A DNA stretch of 64,000 bases from Phorcus lineatus (GCA_921293015.1 OV121096.1:26299729-26363728), one strand, 5' to 3'. Shown: positions 12,543 through 25,593, numbered from the stretch's first letter. The notes: generated by a model from the letters alone, not told the origin. Numbers and translations are program-made.

Positions 12543-13141
12543 CAGCTGCATACCGAAAGTTTGTTCACTTACCACTGAATCGTAGTGCAAATGTCATGTA
12601 ATTTTGGTTTCGTCTGACAATGGATCACCCACTGTCCATGTGTGAAATAGCCATTCTTGAACTCATTTTGTATTTGTCTGGTCACTCGTTCTAAACTTCG
12701 AATTTTGGCATAGTAATATAGACAGAAGGAGTCACATTTTCGAATTTTCGATTTCGTTAAATGCCGAATAAAATGTTCCATATCGACTCTCTGAGATTAA
12801 AACCAACATAATCACATTGACTTTGTGCTAAGAAACAACCGTGACTTCTTTTTAAAGAAGTTGGTAACTCATAAAGGATTTTATGGAGAAAAATAAAAAT
12901 GAATGTTTTCGGAATTTTTATCCCTGGCCACTTCAATGACCTGCCAAAACTGTTACGGGTAATTATGGGGTACGATAAACATCTGCCATAAAGAAGAATG
13001 CATCTGCATATGTGTATTGAAAAGTCAATATGATACGTTTCTTTTTCGCAACGCTACGATACCTCAACGGCATCTCAATCATGATCAATTTATTTTCACT
13101 AGTATATCCAGGTATGTGAACACACTTTTGGAATGCAGCTG
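12543..13141. mobile_element. TA-flanked MITE, copy A
   Basis: About 600 bp between two TA dinucleotides, with imperfect terminal inverted repeats of about 26 bp beginning CAGCTGCAT and containing TTGTTCAC. The second copy lies inverted at 34437-35011 and matches along most of its length. TA target duplication suggests a Tc1/mariner-mobilised element. No coding capacity. Confidence 0.7.
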
Positions 13142-13143
13142 TA

Positions 13144-16100
13144 TTTTACATACTTCCTCAAATGGTGCCTCTTGATATTTTCATGTTCCAGCAGGGATAC
13201 ATATATATAAATGTGTTACGATTATGGGCGCAATACTCTTCTGATGAATCTTGTTTATTATGTTTTTTATAAGGCTCAATGAGTAACATCTAGTGAAATT
13301 GCCAACACTGAAAATTCTTGTCACCATTTGATGCTTGAAACTTGCGTTCTTCAAAATTGTGAAGTCATTTAGATCTTGAACTTCAATCGTCTCTTGTTTA
13401 TGGGAGTTATAGGAATTGTTTGATATTTTCGAAAAACATGAAGGTGATATTCATTGTTTGGGATGACGTCAAATCAGTTCTCTGATAGTTCTGTGTACTT
13501 AGAAATCTACTTGAGGATCATCTTATTGATCCCTGATTCCTCTAAACATAAAGATCCCCCTTCCCCTCAAGTGCACCACAGAGCAATTAGCAAGTCGTGT
13601 AACATTCATCTAAATTCATATCTTGATGATTGATTGGTAATTTGATCGATCAGGATAAGATACATTAGAAATATCTGAAGGGCACTGGCGTAATAATCTT
13701 AAAAAAATCTTACTTGCATGGATCGGGTACTTAAAATCGTTTTTTCTATAAACGTCCTATAATTGAAAATACTTTTTTTTACAGCGCAAGCCATAGTAGT
13801 CAGTTAAACCACGTTTTTTTCTACAAATGAAATGCCGGATTTCATTTTAAGCAAGAAACTTTAGAATATTGATTTGTTAAGACTTCTATGACTAATATTC
13901 CAAGTTGTGTAAAACTTAAGAAAGAAGCAACCCTATAATATAGGCAACAGTCAGAATGGTGGTGAACTGTCTGTGTCAAGAGCGGATATCTTGGTAAACA
14001 TTACTAAAATAATCTAATTCTTGCCTTAGTCAGTGCCCTTGAAGAAGATTCTTGGTTAATAACTTACACAATCTTTACATGAAAACTTACGCCCAAACTG
14101 TTTATATTATCCATAAATTTTGATCTATTAAAATCGAAGTTAAGGGTTGAATAAATACTTCTGCGTTACTGAAGGATCGGTTGTATGAGATCGTTCCCGA
14201 TTTTTCGGTCGGAATAATTGATTATTATTCTTTATAATGATTACAGTGATTATCTGATTCTGAGTTTATCCTTGGTAATTGTCAAAAGGGTGGGATATGA
14301 ATACAGTTCCTCAGAAAGGAGTTGTTATTTGTGGTTTCGTTTTCATTGATTTCAATACTGTTGGTAAAATTCGATGAAAACGTCTCAAATGGGGAACTGG
14401 AAGTCATGATTTTCTGGTAACAACTTCTTTATTGTAAACTTCAAGACGTGTTGGAGTTTATGCTTATTCTCATCAGTTAAAATGTAAGGAATATGAACAA
14501 GTAAACATTGAACAATAGCGAGAAAACTAAATTAGAGAGATTAATTAAATGAGAATGAAATGCAATGTGAATTTGCAGTAATAAAAGAGGAACGTACATG
14601 AAAAATGCATATGTATATATTCATGATATATTTTAGATTGAAGAAAAAAATCAATTTTATTAATGTTACAAAATCCCAACCATATCCACCCTGTAACATA
14701 TATTGATTCCAACCTCTTGACTAAAGATCGAGTAGATATCAAATGAATCAGTTCTACCGATCTAGAGAAGACCATACGAGGCTTTCGATTAAGTGTGTAA
14801 AGCAAGTAGACTGCGCTCTCCCGTTTAGAAAATGATGTGTCCGTTTGTGTGTAGATAGGATATTGCTCTCCGTTTCATGTCCATTTAGTCTTTCAGTACT
14901 TGTAAGATAAGACTTTTGGAGAATGGCTGACACGAAATGTTTGTATAACCCAATCCGGACTAGGAACGGGAAACGAATCTTGTAACTTGTGAAATATGTT
15001 AGTATATCTTCTTTAGATATACTAGATTACTCTAAATCCATTTCAAATGTAGCTTCAAAGCTAGATATGTTACTTTTTTCTTTGAAGGAGATAAACAAGG
15101 AATGACCCACTCCTAAGAAGTCATGCAATATGAGACTGCACTGTTGATATATTGGAGAGTTCTTCTCGTAGGCAAAGACCATACCTCTTACTTATGCCTG
15201 ATGAAGATCAGTAGAAGATTAATTCTGAGCCCCAGTGTAGCAGCTTTGTCATGTTCTTAATATAATGGGACTTCAGATGGACCGAAATGCCTATAGCTAT
15301 GAAACCTGTGAACTAGTCAATGTTTGATGACACAGTTAGCTTGACATTGTTAAGTTGTCTTTGCCAGATGTGGAAATATGTATAAAAAAGTTAAATAAAA
15401 GTGTAATATACAACCCCACCCTTAAAAATTCCTGAACCGCCGCTGATTCATCGTAATTATTAAACAATTTATAAAACAAAGGTATAAAGTTTTTTCAGAG
15501 TGATGTATTTCAAATTATCAATTCGCTAAACACATTCACAGATCTTTTATCTTTTATTGTTGGAATACCGAGATTGTGGTTTCACCTCCAAATCTATGAT
15601 CATACATTCGCAATTGACCGTTGAAGGTCATGTGGTGGAATCATCCTCAGAAGCCCAGAACTCCTGTATCTACATTGTACACATATCTAAATCCTGCGAC
15701 TTTATATAAATACTTTTATACTTATAAAATAAGTAACTTTTATTTGAAAATTTAATCCACCTGTCATTGATGTCAGCTGATAATTCCTCTGACATTTGGA
15801 CGTGAAAGCCAATTGATAAAAACAAACCTTATAACAAGTGGTTGCATTGTCAAGGAGATTTCCTCACTATCAAAATTTTATACTCTATACTTTGTCAGCC
15901 ATTCCGATGGTTTGTTACCCGATCTTTTGACAAACAAGTTTCCCCTATCCATTATCAAACCATTTTATTTGTTTAACATTAACCTCTTTTGCAATTGATA
16001 GAAATATGTTCACCAAGTTTGGACGGAATTTATCATAAAGAAATACAGAAGGTATCAGTTACCTATGGATATTTCTGACTTTTTATCAACGGGGTTTGGT

Positions 16101-18502
16101 ATATTTGATACAAGAAGGCACAAACAGGTGAGCGTCTCTATCTTTTTGTTAAAAATACAATTGATGTTTTCCCTATCTGAATTATCTGTACAATATCAAG
16201 GATCAAAAGTATTTTAATACTCAAAGAATATATGAAAATATTACTGCCACTTTAAAAAATGACAAGCCTACTCTAGACCAACTCACTATACAAAGGCCAT
16301 GCTTAACAAAAAATCAATGGCGTAATGTCTGTGATAACTTCCTGCTGTTACTTCCGATCCACACCATGGTCATAAATCAATGAAGGCAATTATAAATCCA
16401 TCACTTGACACTGAAAGTCCTCTTATGTCAATACATTTTATGAAAGAGTTATATTGAATTATGAGTAGATTGTGGTCAATGAACAATGTAAGAAGTTTTA
16501 GCTGAAGAAATTTTCACTAAATTTGATTACCCTACTGTAAGCAGTACTGTGGGAGTATTGTCAAGTTTGTTTCCGGAGCAGAACCAAAAAGCATTCGTGA
16601 TATCTTACAAAAATGTTCATAGGTATCACAAACCTACTTGTACTTGTGTGGAGTATTTTGATGTTTTCAGTTTTTGACAAACACTTTTTTCCAAGGAAAA
16701 AAGTGTGATTTTGAGGTCTGTTTCTTGATCATAATATACAACCCACATTTATCTCTACCTCACAATTTGCTAATATTTTTCTAATGGTTAAGAGTTGTTT
16801 GACTTTTGAGACTTTTGAATGTTTATTTTACCTTGCTTCGATGTTATGAATTTTTACAAAGGTTATGATTCGTTTTTGATATTTGCCTACAAGTACCTTA
16901 ATTGTACTATAAATGGTTTTTCTTAAAACATTTATTTAGGTGATTTTAAGAACAATATATGACAATTAATTAGGGACGTGTTGGGATACATCATAAGCGG
17001 ATGACACTTACATGTATATGTTTAATTTTTCAGATTAAGTAGTAGTTTATAACTGCATATTATCCAAAACTGTGTCACACAGGAGATATCGCTTGTGTTG
17101 GATCAAGAATAAATTCATGTGATTTATGAAATAAAATAGCAGATTATCCAAATAAGTGAGACAAACTATGAGTGAGATCAGTGTGAATAAGGACAATATG
17201 ACTTACCCAATTCCTGTAAATTTCAGTATTTTTAAAATACATTTTTTTATTATTAACATACTGACATCCTGATGGTATATTCGTGCACGAAGAGTATAGA
17301 TGTTCTTTAATCATTAATATTCATATCATTTTCATTTCAACAATTTATTTAATTATACAATTTCAATTTACTTCAAATGTTTATTTATTAAATCATTTGG
17401 CTTCTCTTAACCAGCAAATGTTTGGCACAAAGTATAACATTCTTTTGGGAAATATAATATAAGGATATCATCTGATGAATTAAAACATTCAGATGTCATT
17501 ACTCGATGAGGCAGGGCATTGTTCAAAATCTACTGTTAAAAGGATGTATCTTAGGAGATCTCCCAAATTCGATGTCTCTTTTGGAACTCAGTTTAAGTTT
17601 TTTTGATAACCCACTTGACCCATTCTGGATTTTCTGCTGGGAAAATGCTCTCCAACGGTACATGGTCTTGTATAAGGAATAAGCGTCCGTTATTTTCAAA
17701 GTTTCAACGTATTTTGATGCACGAGGAACGTACATGGAGACATGAAATAAGCTTTATAAAAATCAAATATGTGTTTAGGAAACTATCTGTAAATAAAATA
17801 GTTTTATTTCAAATTTCGACACTTATATTAGGTCCCTAAGTATGTTTTCGTGCAAATTTAACCCCTCTAAGGCTAAGATGTCTTTGTATGTTCGGCTGTC
17901 AGAATCTTTTGGAAAAATTTGCGGCTCTCGGATGAATTGTCAACTATTTGCTTTTAGCTTGTTCAGTAAATTCTGATTGGTGTATAAATGTCAGTGGCTC
18001 GGGTCCTGATTTAAATGATGGACATGATCAAAGTATATCTCACAATGACCTTGCTCAATATTCAGACATAGACAGGAAATCCAATGAAATCCAATTTATG
18101 TATATAAAATATAAGGATGAAAATAACAGTTTTTTCAAGATTATTTCAAGTAATTTTTTTACCTTTCATACACTCAAAAAATCAACATAAAAGTACAAAG
18201 TATTTGCAGAAAAACAAAATCTAAATATAGATTTAAAGTATGTTTTGCGGCTGATGTACCAATAAAGGTGTGAAGTATGAAGCCAAAATAATAACGGAGT
18301 TAACATAATCCTTTCCTTTATCATTAATACTGTGTTTGGCTTCATTTCGTATAGGAGAAAGTCCTTTGAACTATCACTCCTCTTAACCGACATGTTTTCA
18401 CGTCTCAAGCAAAGTCGGGTTAGAAGACGTGCACTATTGCTGAGATAAAACGATAAACCTAAATGAAATGAAGATTTAAGCCATTCTCTCCCGACCGAGG
18501 TA
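13144..18502. other. Intergenic stretch
   Basis: No gene recognised. Contains an isolated CRE (13464-13471). Near 15408-15443 is a single element end, read on the minus strand as CAGCGGCGGTTCAGGAATTT, like the terminus of an hAT-type repeat. Several ORFs of 60-90 codons are AT-driven. Confidence 0.4.
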
Positions 18503-18911
18503 GCTCCGTCATTAATTCCTATATAACCTCTGTTCTAAAACGGCCTTTACTCGGGCTTCCGGAAGATTCCCCTGGCAGCAAAATATTGCAACATAAACTA
18601 CCTTGGAATATTCAGCCAATGAAAACACCGCATGCATGTATAACATATTTGTTGTCACACAGGAATATGAAAAGATGCAGTCGCTAAATATTGCAAAAGT
18701 GTTCTGTAAAGAAAAATCTAAGTGAGAAATGCATATTCGAATTGGATTTCCAAAAACATACGGAAATAACTGAAACGTTTTAAATGATAACTTTGAAAAG
18801 GCATCGCTAACCGCACAACTGACTTTGATTGCATCCAATCAGGCCTCTATATTTCAAGAACGAGAAACTTAGAAAATTAGGACAGAGGTTGTATAGGAAT
18901 TTTCACGGAGC
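18503..18911. mobile_element. MITE with about 35-bp inverted ends
   Basis: Left end GCTCCGTCATTAATTCCTAT continues into ATAACCTCTGT. The right end (18880-18911) is its imperfect inverted copy ending TTTCACGGAGC. A single related end lies at about 26245-26275 (CTCGCGTCATCAATTCCTAC). The internal minus ORF is not recognisable. Confidence 0.5.
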
Positions 18912-19856
18912 AACCTCTGTTGGAAGAGAATGGATTCAAGCTTGTTCTACAGTTGTTTTTACTTTCACTTAGCATGCATTTGCATAATGTCGTGGTATTT
19001 CGAATACTAATTTCTTGCAATTCACAAATTTAAACGACATTTTGTTGTTAACATTTTAAAAATTTAACAAGTTATTTGATATAAAGACAGCGGAAAGATG
19101 TGGAAAGGCAAGTTGTAAAAACTTCATTTGGAATCGAAATTGTCTTAAATACATTTATATCTGAATTTGTGCGCACATTTAATATAAATGTAAAGTCATT
19201 GTCTATAACAACACATTGTCGTCAGAAAGTAGAACTGACTGAATCGGTGGAATGAACACTATTGAGATAAAGTGAAATGCTCCGGAATACCCTATTATAC
19301 ATAGGATATAAATTATGTGGATGTCGGCAGTAAATATTGTCCCAAACAAGGAAAATATTAGTTGTTAAAGATGCCATTCTTTTGTTTAGAAAATTGCTAA
19401 CATAGTTTAATGACAAAGCGTAGTAATCTAAAAGAGTTGTCTACCTTTTAAAAACGTGTGAAATAATAACATCAAAGTAAAACTTTCAAAGGAAGACTGA
19501 AATGGACATTTGAAGCGGGATATGAATTATAAAGATAAATATGATATGTCCCTCATTTATCAGTCATTAGATTGATTTTGCAAGATATTCCAGTGACTGC
19601 GATAAAGAGCGAACAACAATTGAGATATATCGCTTATTTATCGCCTATCCGCCACTAAACACCGACTATCTTTAGCTTCGTTATTAACTCTCCCATATTA
19701 CACTTTGAGTTATCAGAAGTCAAGAGGGGGAATAAATAAACATTTTCATTTTGAATTTCCTTTATTTTCAGGAGGAGAAGGAAGGAAACTTCTTTTTCAT
19801 GGGCTTAAAAAAACTCTAGGGAGAGTTGTTGTCTTCATATATAGGTGGCGTGGTAG
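18912..19856. other. Intergenic stretch
   Basis: AT-rich; no gene or repeat recognised. Confidence 0.4.
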
Positions 19857-20186
19857 GGTGGCATGCAATCTCATTAAAATGGAATCCAAATCCCCACTAA
19901 ATTACGCGTATAAATCAGCCAATCAGCGAGTTCGCTTCGTAAGCTAGGGTTGTAGGCGAACTTTATTTGGCATGTACGTCAATGCTCTATAGCACTCGAA
20001 AAACATAAATTCCCGACCGTTTTTGAATGTCGAGCTGCATCCACATCGGAATGTATTATCATCAGTTGCTTTCAGTTTACCCTGGCTCGACTTGATGGTC
20101 AAAAAGGGTAAAAAATGGAGTAGTTTGTCGTATAGAAATCTCTGCAAACATCAACGGAATGTTTTATTAGACGCGAACACTCCATA

Positions 20187-20523
20187 CATCCTGCTAAATC
20201 AGCGTATATGAATCCGCTCTCGCTCCTTCCTAATACCCTGATCTCTTTCAAGCCAAAACCCTCGTATCGCTCGCTATCTAACCAGCCAATGAAACGACTC
20301 GCATTTAGCAACAGCAGCACAACCCGGATAGAAAAAACAGTCGAGTTCAAGTTAGTAGCTTCAAGATCCTTAATAAACGACATTTCATTTGCTGAAAAAA
20401 TAACAGCTGAGCAAAGCAACGAATATCAAGCCGCCAGCCATACGAGGGATTTTAGCTCGAAAGAGATCTGGGTATGTGGAAGGAGCGGGAGTGCGGATTC
20501 ATATACGCTGATGTAGCAGAATG
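20187..20523. mobile_element. 337-bp inverted-repeat element nested in Mutator-like copy 2
   Basis: Flanked by a perfect 9-bp direct repeat CACTCCATA (20178-20186 and 20524-20532). Arms of about 90 bp are inverted copies, starting CATCCTGCTAAATCAGCG on the left and CATTCTGCTACATCAGCG read from the right. Copy 1 (11105-11918) lacks this block at the corresponding place, so it is a later insertion. The long ORF across it is an artefact of the inverted arms. Confidence 0.8.
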
Positions 20524-21118
20524 CACTCCATATTACTATTTCTGGAAACAGATTCGTTGAATAAACGTTTAGTGTTTTAAATTTGATATATAATTTCAAT
20601 AACCTTTAAATTCGTGTAAAGAAATAACCATAAACATGTTGATAAAAGAAGAACGCAAAAAAACCCAGACATAAGTACCGAGGGTTCTTATTAATCATAT
20701 ATCAGACATATCCGAAGTACATATGCCTATGAGATGACCCTTGTTCCGTCAAAGACTGAGATGTATAAAAATGTTTCTGTCAGTTATTGAATTAAATGAC
20801 ATAAGCGAATAACTTCAACTTGTTCTTTCTATAAGAAAATGTAATAAGAGTTTCAACTTCAACTAGTGTATATATTTGTCATCTCATTTATCATTCAAAA
20901 CTGTGTTCCAGAGGAGGAATCGCTTGTGGAAGATCGTTTTGACAGTAGATTTTGAACATTGCCCTGTTATAGTCAAGTTTATGACATCACAATGCTATGA
21001 CTTCATAAACATGATGACATCACAGTGCTTTGACATCACCGCACTAGAGTCTGAGAGAAGTGCAGTGTTCAGAAATATAAATTTTTCACTGAATGGAAAT
21101 TAAAAATGATTTTGGATG

Positions 21119-21285
21119 ATAAATAGAATCTCACCCTCGTTTCTTCTGATATCAAATATATCAAAACTCGTTGATAAAAGTAAAAATAACCTCGGGAAGC
21201 CTCGGATATTTGTAACTTTTATCAACACGTGTTGATATATATTTGATATCAGAAGACACTTGGCTGAGATACTCTATTTATGGCC
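21119..21285. repeat. Long near-perfect hairpin
   Basis: Arms of about 75 bp around a tiny centre near 21195-21200. The left arm contains TCTTCTGATATCAAATATAT and GTTGATAAAAGT, and the right arm their inverted copies. It lies within Mutator-like copy 2 and has no counterpart in copy 1, so it is probably a separate foldback MITE. Confidence 0.7.
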
Positions 21286-21812
21286 ATCGAGAGACGCGCA
21301 TTGTGATTGCAAGAAGTTATCTGCGTCACGCCAATGAGATCAAGAGGTCAAGCTGGAGTCAAAGGTGAACCTGACGGCTTGAGTAATATGGGACCTTGTG
21401 AGATCAATTATCTGCGTAACGTAGTGCAGCAACCTCAGACATTATTTTAATGAGATTGGGTGGCGTGAGCTATGTTAGGTCATTCTCGCTTCACTTGTAG
21501 CTACAACAAGTTATCTGTGAATTAAACTTTTGACGTTCAAACCACGCCAATTTGAAGTAAGTTTGAATGGAGTCACGAAATCAGAATATATACTGCTTAA
21601 GATTTAAAGATAACTTTTATCAGAGATAAGTTGAGCCAGACTAAGAATGGTGCCAAGAAGCTTAAAGCAGATGAGGACTAAGTGTTGTTGAGGAAGGTAA
21701 CAACACCAAGTACATCTTTGACAAAGAGAAAATGCAATGTTGCAGCATGTTGTCTGCAGCATGTTGAGTCATCTATTCCTAATTAAACGTAAGAGGATGG
21801 AGAGTCAATGGC

Positions 21813-21903
21813 AATCTAGTTAAAACTAGATGTTGTAATTCTTACACTCTGTAAGTACAGCACTTAGGGGACATAAGCATTACATCTAGTTTTAACTAGA
21901 ATT
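21813..21903. repeat. Small palindrome pair
   Basis: TCTAGTTAAAACTAGATGT on the left and its exact inverted copy on the right, about 50 bp apart. Each arm is itself nearly palindromic (ATCTAGTT/AACTAGAT). A short hairpin CTTACACTCTGTAAG lies between. A minimal foldback element or a structured transcript segment. Confidence 0.55.
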
Positions 21904-21981
21904 GAGAAAATGATAAAAACTGAGTATGAAATACTGAAACTGAGAAACAAACTTGATGTTGATCCTTTTTTCTACAGATAC

Positions 21982-22057
21982 CTTGTACATTTCAGCATGC
22001 TGCACGTGCAGCACGTGAGGTTCGACTAGCTCATGCCTGCGTCTGTTATTGGACACA
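21982..22057 (-). repeat. 76-bp duplicated segment, copy 1 (possible coding relic)
   Basis: Aligns without gaps to 25518-25593 with five differences. On the minus strand both stay open over 25 codons (core NNRRRHELVEPHVLHVQHAE, with R/H and Q/H changes). Four of the five differences fall at third codon positions and three are synonymous. This copy is followed by a GTATCT donor-like site. It includes the palindrome GCTGCACGTGCAGC. Either a conserved exon or a fragment of a TE protein; not recognised. Confidence 0.45.
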
Positions 22058-23427
22058 TGCGGCATACATGACATAGTAAGCGTTTAACAGAAGGTAAGAT
22101 ACACGAAGATAATAAAAGATTTGACAACTAAAGGATTGCCATTCTTGTTATGAAAATCTTAAATTAAGACAATCTTCACTAAAACAATTTAGATGACCCG
22201 CGCTTCTCTGTATTTAGAGTGCAAAACGCATTTTTCTAACTTAAAATTTCAAGTCGATCAAAATGGAGATGACAAAAATTGAATAGATATTGATAGACAT
22301 GGAATCAAAATATATTTATGTGTCGTAGTTAATGGTAATTACTTTCTGGTACGTATTAGAGAAGAGGTTTTGATTTTAAATGGCTCCACCGGAGCAGAAA
22401 ATGATGCTTGAATTATTGTATGGTATCTAAATCAGAGCAACCGTCAGAGATAGAATGAGCCATCAATAATGGAATGCTATTAATATTATTTTTGCTATCA
22501 ATTTGTTGTGTTTTGAAATAAGAAAATATCACTCTCCTTAAATGTTTGGCACAAGGCAGACACTCACTCAAAAAGTTTGAAAAATTATGAAACGGAAAAT
22601 GTTCATAACTTTAACGACCCTAAGTATTTCTTATCTATACATGATGCATAGACGTAAGCGAATGCATTTATGCGTGGAAAAAGTTTTCTAAAATTAATTC
22701 ATTAACAGTTCACTCACGTGTTGATGCGAAGTAAATAGAAGCAATTAACAAATCAGAATCGAGAATCGGGTAAAATTATTATGTATTGAAAGTACTTGTA
22801 GAAAATTGTTTTTGGAAGTAAAAGGGCGGGAAACGGTGGTATTGTATAAAGCTTATGCATCTTGTAAGTCTGCTGTATTTAGTTGGACTCAACATTACAT
22901 CTTAAGTCTGTTCAGAAGTTAGTAATGATTTTACGAAGTTTCAAATATCCGTTTTATCTGTGTGTATCAACAGGATTTGTTAATTTCGGTAATTTCTAAA
23001 AATATTCATCTGTTTACCGTATAATTAGTGAGTTTGAAATGCGTTTTTACTCAATGCTCATCTTTGCAAACATGATACATACTTGATTATTATATTACTT
23101 TCTGTCAATTATATTTGTTAAGTGTCATTTTATAATCTTTGTTTCGACTGTACATTGCCAATTTCTTTGTCACGTTTTTATTAGTTTACTTCCCTGTGTA
23201 TTATATCATATGAAAGTTCTATCTCTGTTGGATCAGATTATTCTTTGAAAAGCCTGTCGAGGTGATTAGTGGATGTGGGTGGGTGATTAGTTTTATAATT
23301 ACCAAGTTGGCCTCAATTTGAAACAATACATTGACGCAAAGTATACCTGCAAGCTGCATAGTAAAGTCAATTTACCAAAAGAGCCAAAGCATGTAATAAA
23401 ATGAAACAATCCAAAAGTTTGCTGTTA
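22058..23427. other. Intergenic stretch
   Basis: AT-rich; no gene or structured repeat recognised. Confidence 0.4.
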
Positions 23428-23435
23428 GAGTGTAA

Positions 23436-24679
23436 GGCCTAAGAGTAATTGAGGGGTCTGGATGACGGGGTCTCTAAAACAACTGTAAAATGCAAACTAG
23501 TCCTTCAAAAAAGCCCAAATGGGATTTTTCTTATAGCTGAGATAATTTTCTATACAGTGATATTTAACATGAAACCTTTTGAGAATGGTTGCAGACCGAT
23601 TTATCACCTTGAAAACGTCTAATTTTCAAGTTTGGTTGCAGTCCCCTATAGGCAACTGCAACCAACTTCTTGAAACGATCAAAATACACGTTTTCATAGA
23701 ACAGAAGAGTCTTGACTAAAAATAATTTTGTTGCAGAGAGAAACTAAACGATGATATCGCAAATGTTGGAACTTTACCTGGCTGTTTATTTACATTTCAA
23801 TGAAACATCGGCAACATGCTCAAAGCTACCGAGTCCGGTTTTCGATCATGTCGTGTCCCGCTTCGCTGTCGTTTCTGACAAAGTGGATGGAAAATTTCTA
23901 CTAGCCTTGTTAAATCTAACATTCTCTATAGTTTATCATGTCTTGGCAAGTATTTATGACATTCCTTGACCAAATTATTCCTAAATTGCCATTTGTTTTT
24001 ACAACGTGGCCCCGAGACGAATTCGAATTGTTGTCAAATCTCAACACTATTCTCATTGGCTGTAACGGATGCCTCTGATAGCAAACTAATTTTGATAGAA
24101 AATAAACATCATCAAGTAAGTTTAATGACTAGTTTCTATCTAAAAACCGATCAAAATCAATCATGAATAAGTAAAAACGAACGTCAAAATTTTATTGAAA
24201 ATGTTTGTTACTGAATTAGCCAATTGAAAGACGTGTTCCTGAGCGAATGGTATTACGTCACACGTTGTGTCAGAGGGAACATGTCAAACTGAAACTGTTG
24301 ATTTGGTTGTTTTCTCGTCAATTTAGGTAAATTTGAAGTCTCCTGCAACCAAATTGATCTAATAACCTTTTCTAAAAATGATTTTATTACCTGCAACCAA
24401 ATTATTATTAGCCAAGACATGAAAAATGATGAATATTTGACAAAAAATAATTTGGTTGCAGTTGCCTATAAGGGACTGCAACCAAACTCGAAAATTACTC
24501 GATTTCATGATGACTTTTCATTTTGCAACCAAATTCCATGATTCCTAATAATTCAGTATGTAACAGTCAATTATTTCAGCTTCCAGAATATCTTCATCTG
24601 AACTATTTCAAGGACTGGGTAGCATTTTATATACGTTTTAGATACCCCGTCATTCGGACCCCTCAATTACTCTTAGGCC
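23436..24679. mobile_element. DNA transposon relic with 8-bp target duplication
   Basis: Terminal inverted repeats of about 43 bp, starting GGCCTAAGAGTAATTGAGGG, with few mismatches. Flanked by a perfect 8-bp direct repeat GAGTGTAA (23428-23435 and 24680-24687). Inside, two inverted segments near 23630-23663 and 24462-24486 read TTGGTTGCAGTNNCC-type palindromes, and GCAACCAAATT recurs. Eight-bp duplications occur in hAT, P and Merlin superfamilies; the GG start leaves this open. Internal ORFs of 66-72 codons are not recognisable as transposase. Confidence 0.8.
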
Positions 24680-24687
24680 GAGTGTAA

Positions 24688-25517
24688 GCCTTATAATGAT
24701 TAATATCTTGGCAGCAGATAATGATAAAAACAGTGTATTCATTCTATAAGTTCTACTGCATTTCACAATTATGAACTTTTATCATAAGGACGTCATAATT
24801 TATGCATGATTTGAATTGATTTCCTCTCTAATGACATTCTATATGATAGTGACATTTTTATTGGTTGTTGGGTAAATATATTCTTTGGGAACTATCAGTT
24901 ATGACCTAAGAGGCGGAGTTTCAAAGGGGACATAGTCTCTAGGCGATAAATCAAAATAAAGAATTTCGTACCTACTAAACATCCTAAACGTAAGTTAGTA
25001 TGCTGGAAAATGTACTAGACGTCGTAAGTGTATCATCTGTCTCGACGTAACGATTTTACGTGTCCTGAACATTGTCTCATATTATCACATTCGTCGCACT
25101 TTCATCAACTACATGTAGTTCTAAACAATGGTGATAGAATACAGTACACTCTTATTACCATAGGGAACCGCTAACAATGAGAGCATTAAGTATTCATTTA
25201 TATTTGAAAGCTTATTTACAATACTAATTTTAAATGTATTTACTCTTTTATGAATTACATACGCTTTTGTAATGTTAAAGAAATGTTGAGATCATTTGGA
25301 AAAGAAGAACATCATTAAAATGTTTATGATGTAATTTTCATGTAACGTACTGACGTGTATTTCAAATGTGAAACATTAGCAGTGCCATATTTTAAAAATG
25401 CACATATGCTCATATCACTTTTGCCTAGCAACGATTGAATTGGCGTGAGTCCCATATTTTCCTGTGTGTGATGAATTGAAATAAAAACAGATGACCAGGT
25501 TTTCTACAGTTAATTAT
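24688..25517. other. Intergenic stretch
   Basis: No gene or repeat recognised; AT-rich. Confidence 0.4.
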
Positions 25518-25593
25518 CTTGTACATTTCAGCATGATGCACGTGCAGCACGTGTGGCTCGACTAGCTCATGCCTGTGTCTGTTATTTGACACA
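25518..25593 (-). repeat. 76-bp duplicated segment, copy 2 (possible coding relic)
   Basis: Counterpart of 21982-22057, 3536 bp away and 93 percent identical, open in the same minus-strand frame. The donor-like GT seen after copy 1 is ATAAT here, so it would not splice the same way. Both copies have TTTCTACAG a few bases to the left on the plus strand, so the duplication may extend with decay. Confidence 0.45.

Larger units (their letters stand above)
19866..21458. mobile_element. Mutator-like element, copy 2, with nested insertion
   Basis: Termini CAATCTCATTAAAATGG and TTTTAATGAGATTG, with flanks GGTGGCATG (19857-19865) and GGTGGCGTG (21459-21467): a 9-bp target duplication with one mismatch. 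About twice the length of copy 1 because it holds a 337-bp insertion (20187-20523) and a long hairpin (21119-21285). The homologous order of blocks supports common descent with copy 1. No intact ORF for a transposase. Confidence 0.75.

Noticed and set aside
20208-20516. 102-codon plus-strand ORF and its 106-codon minus counterpart
   Set aside because: Both lie across the inverted arms of the nested foldback element.
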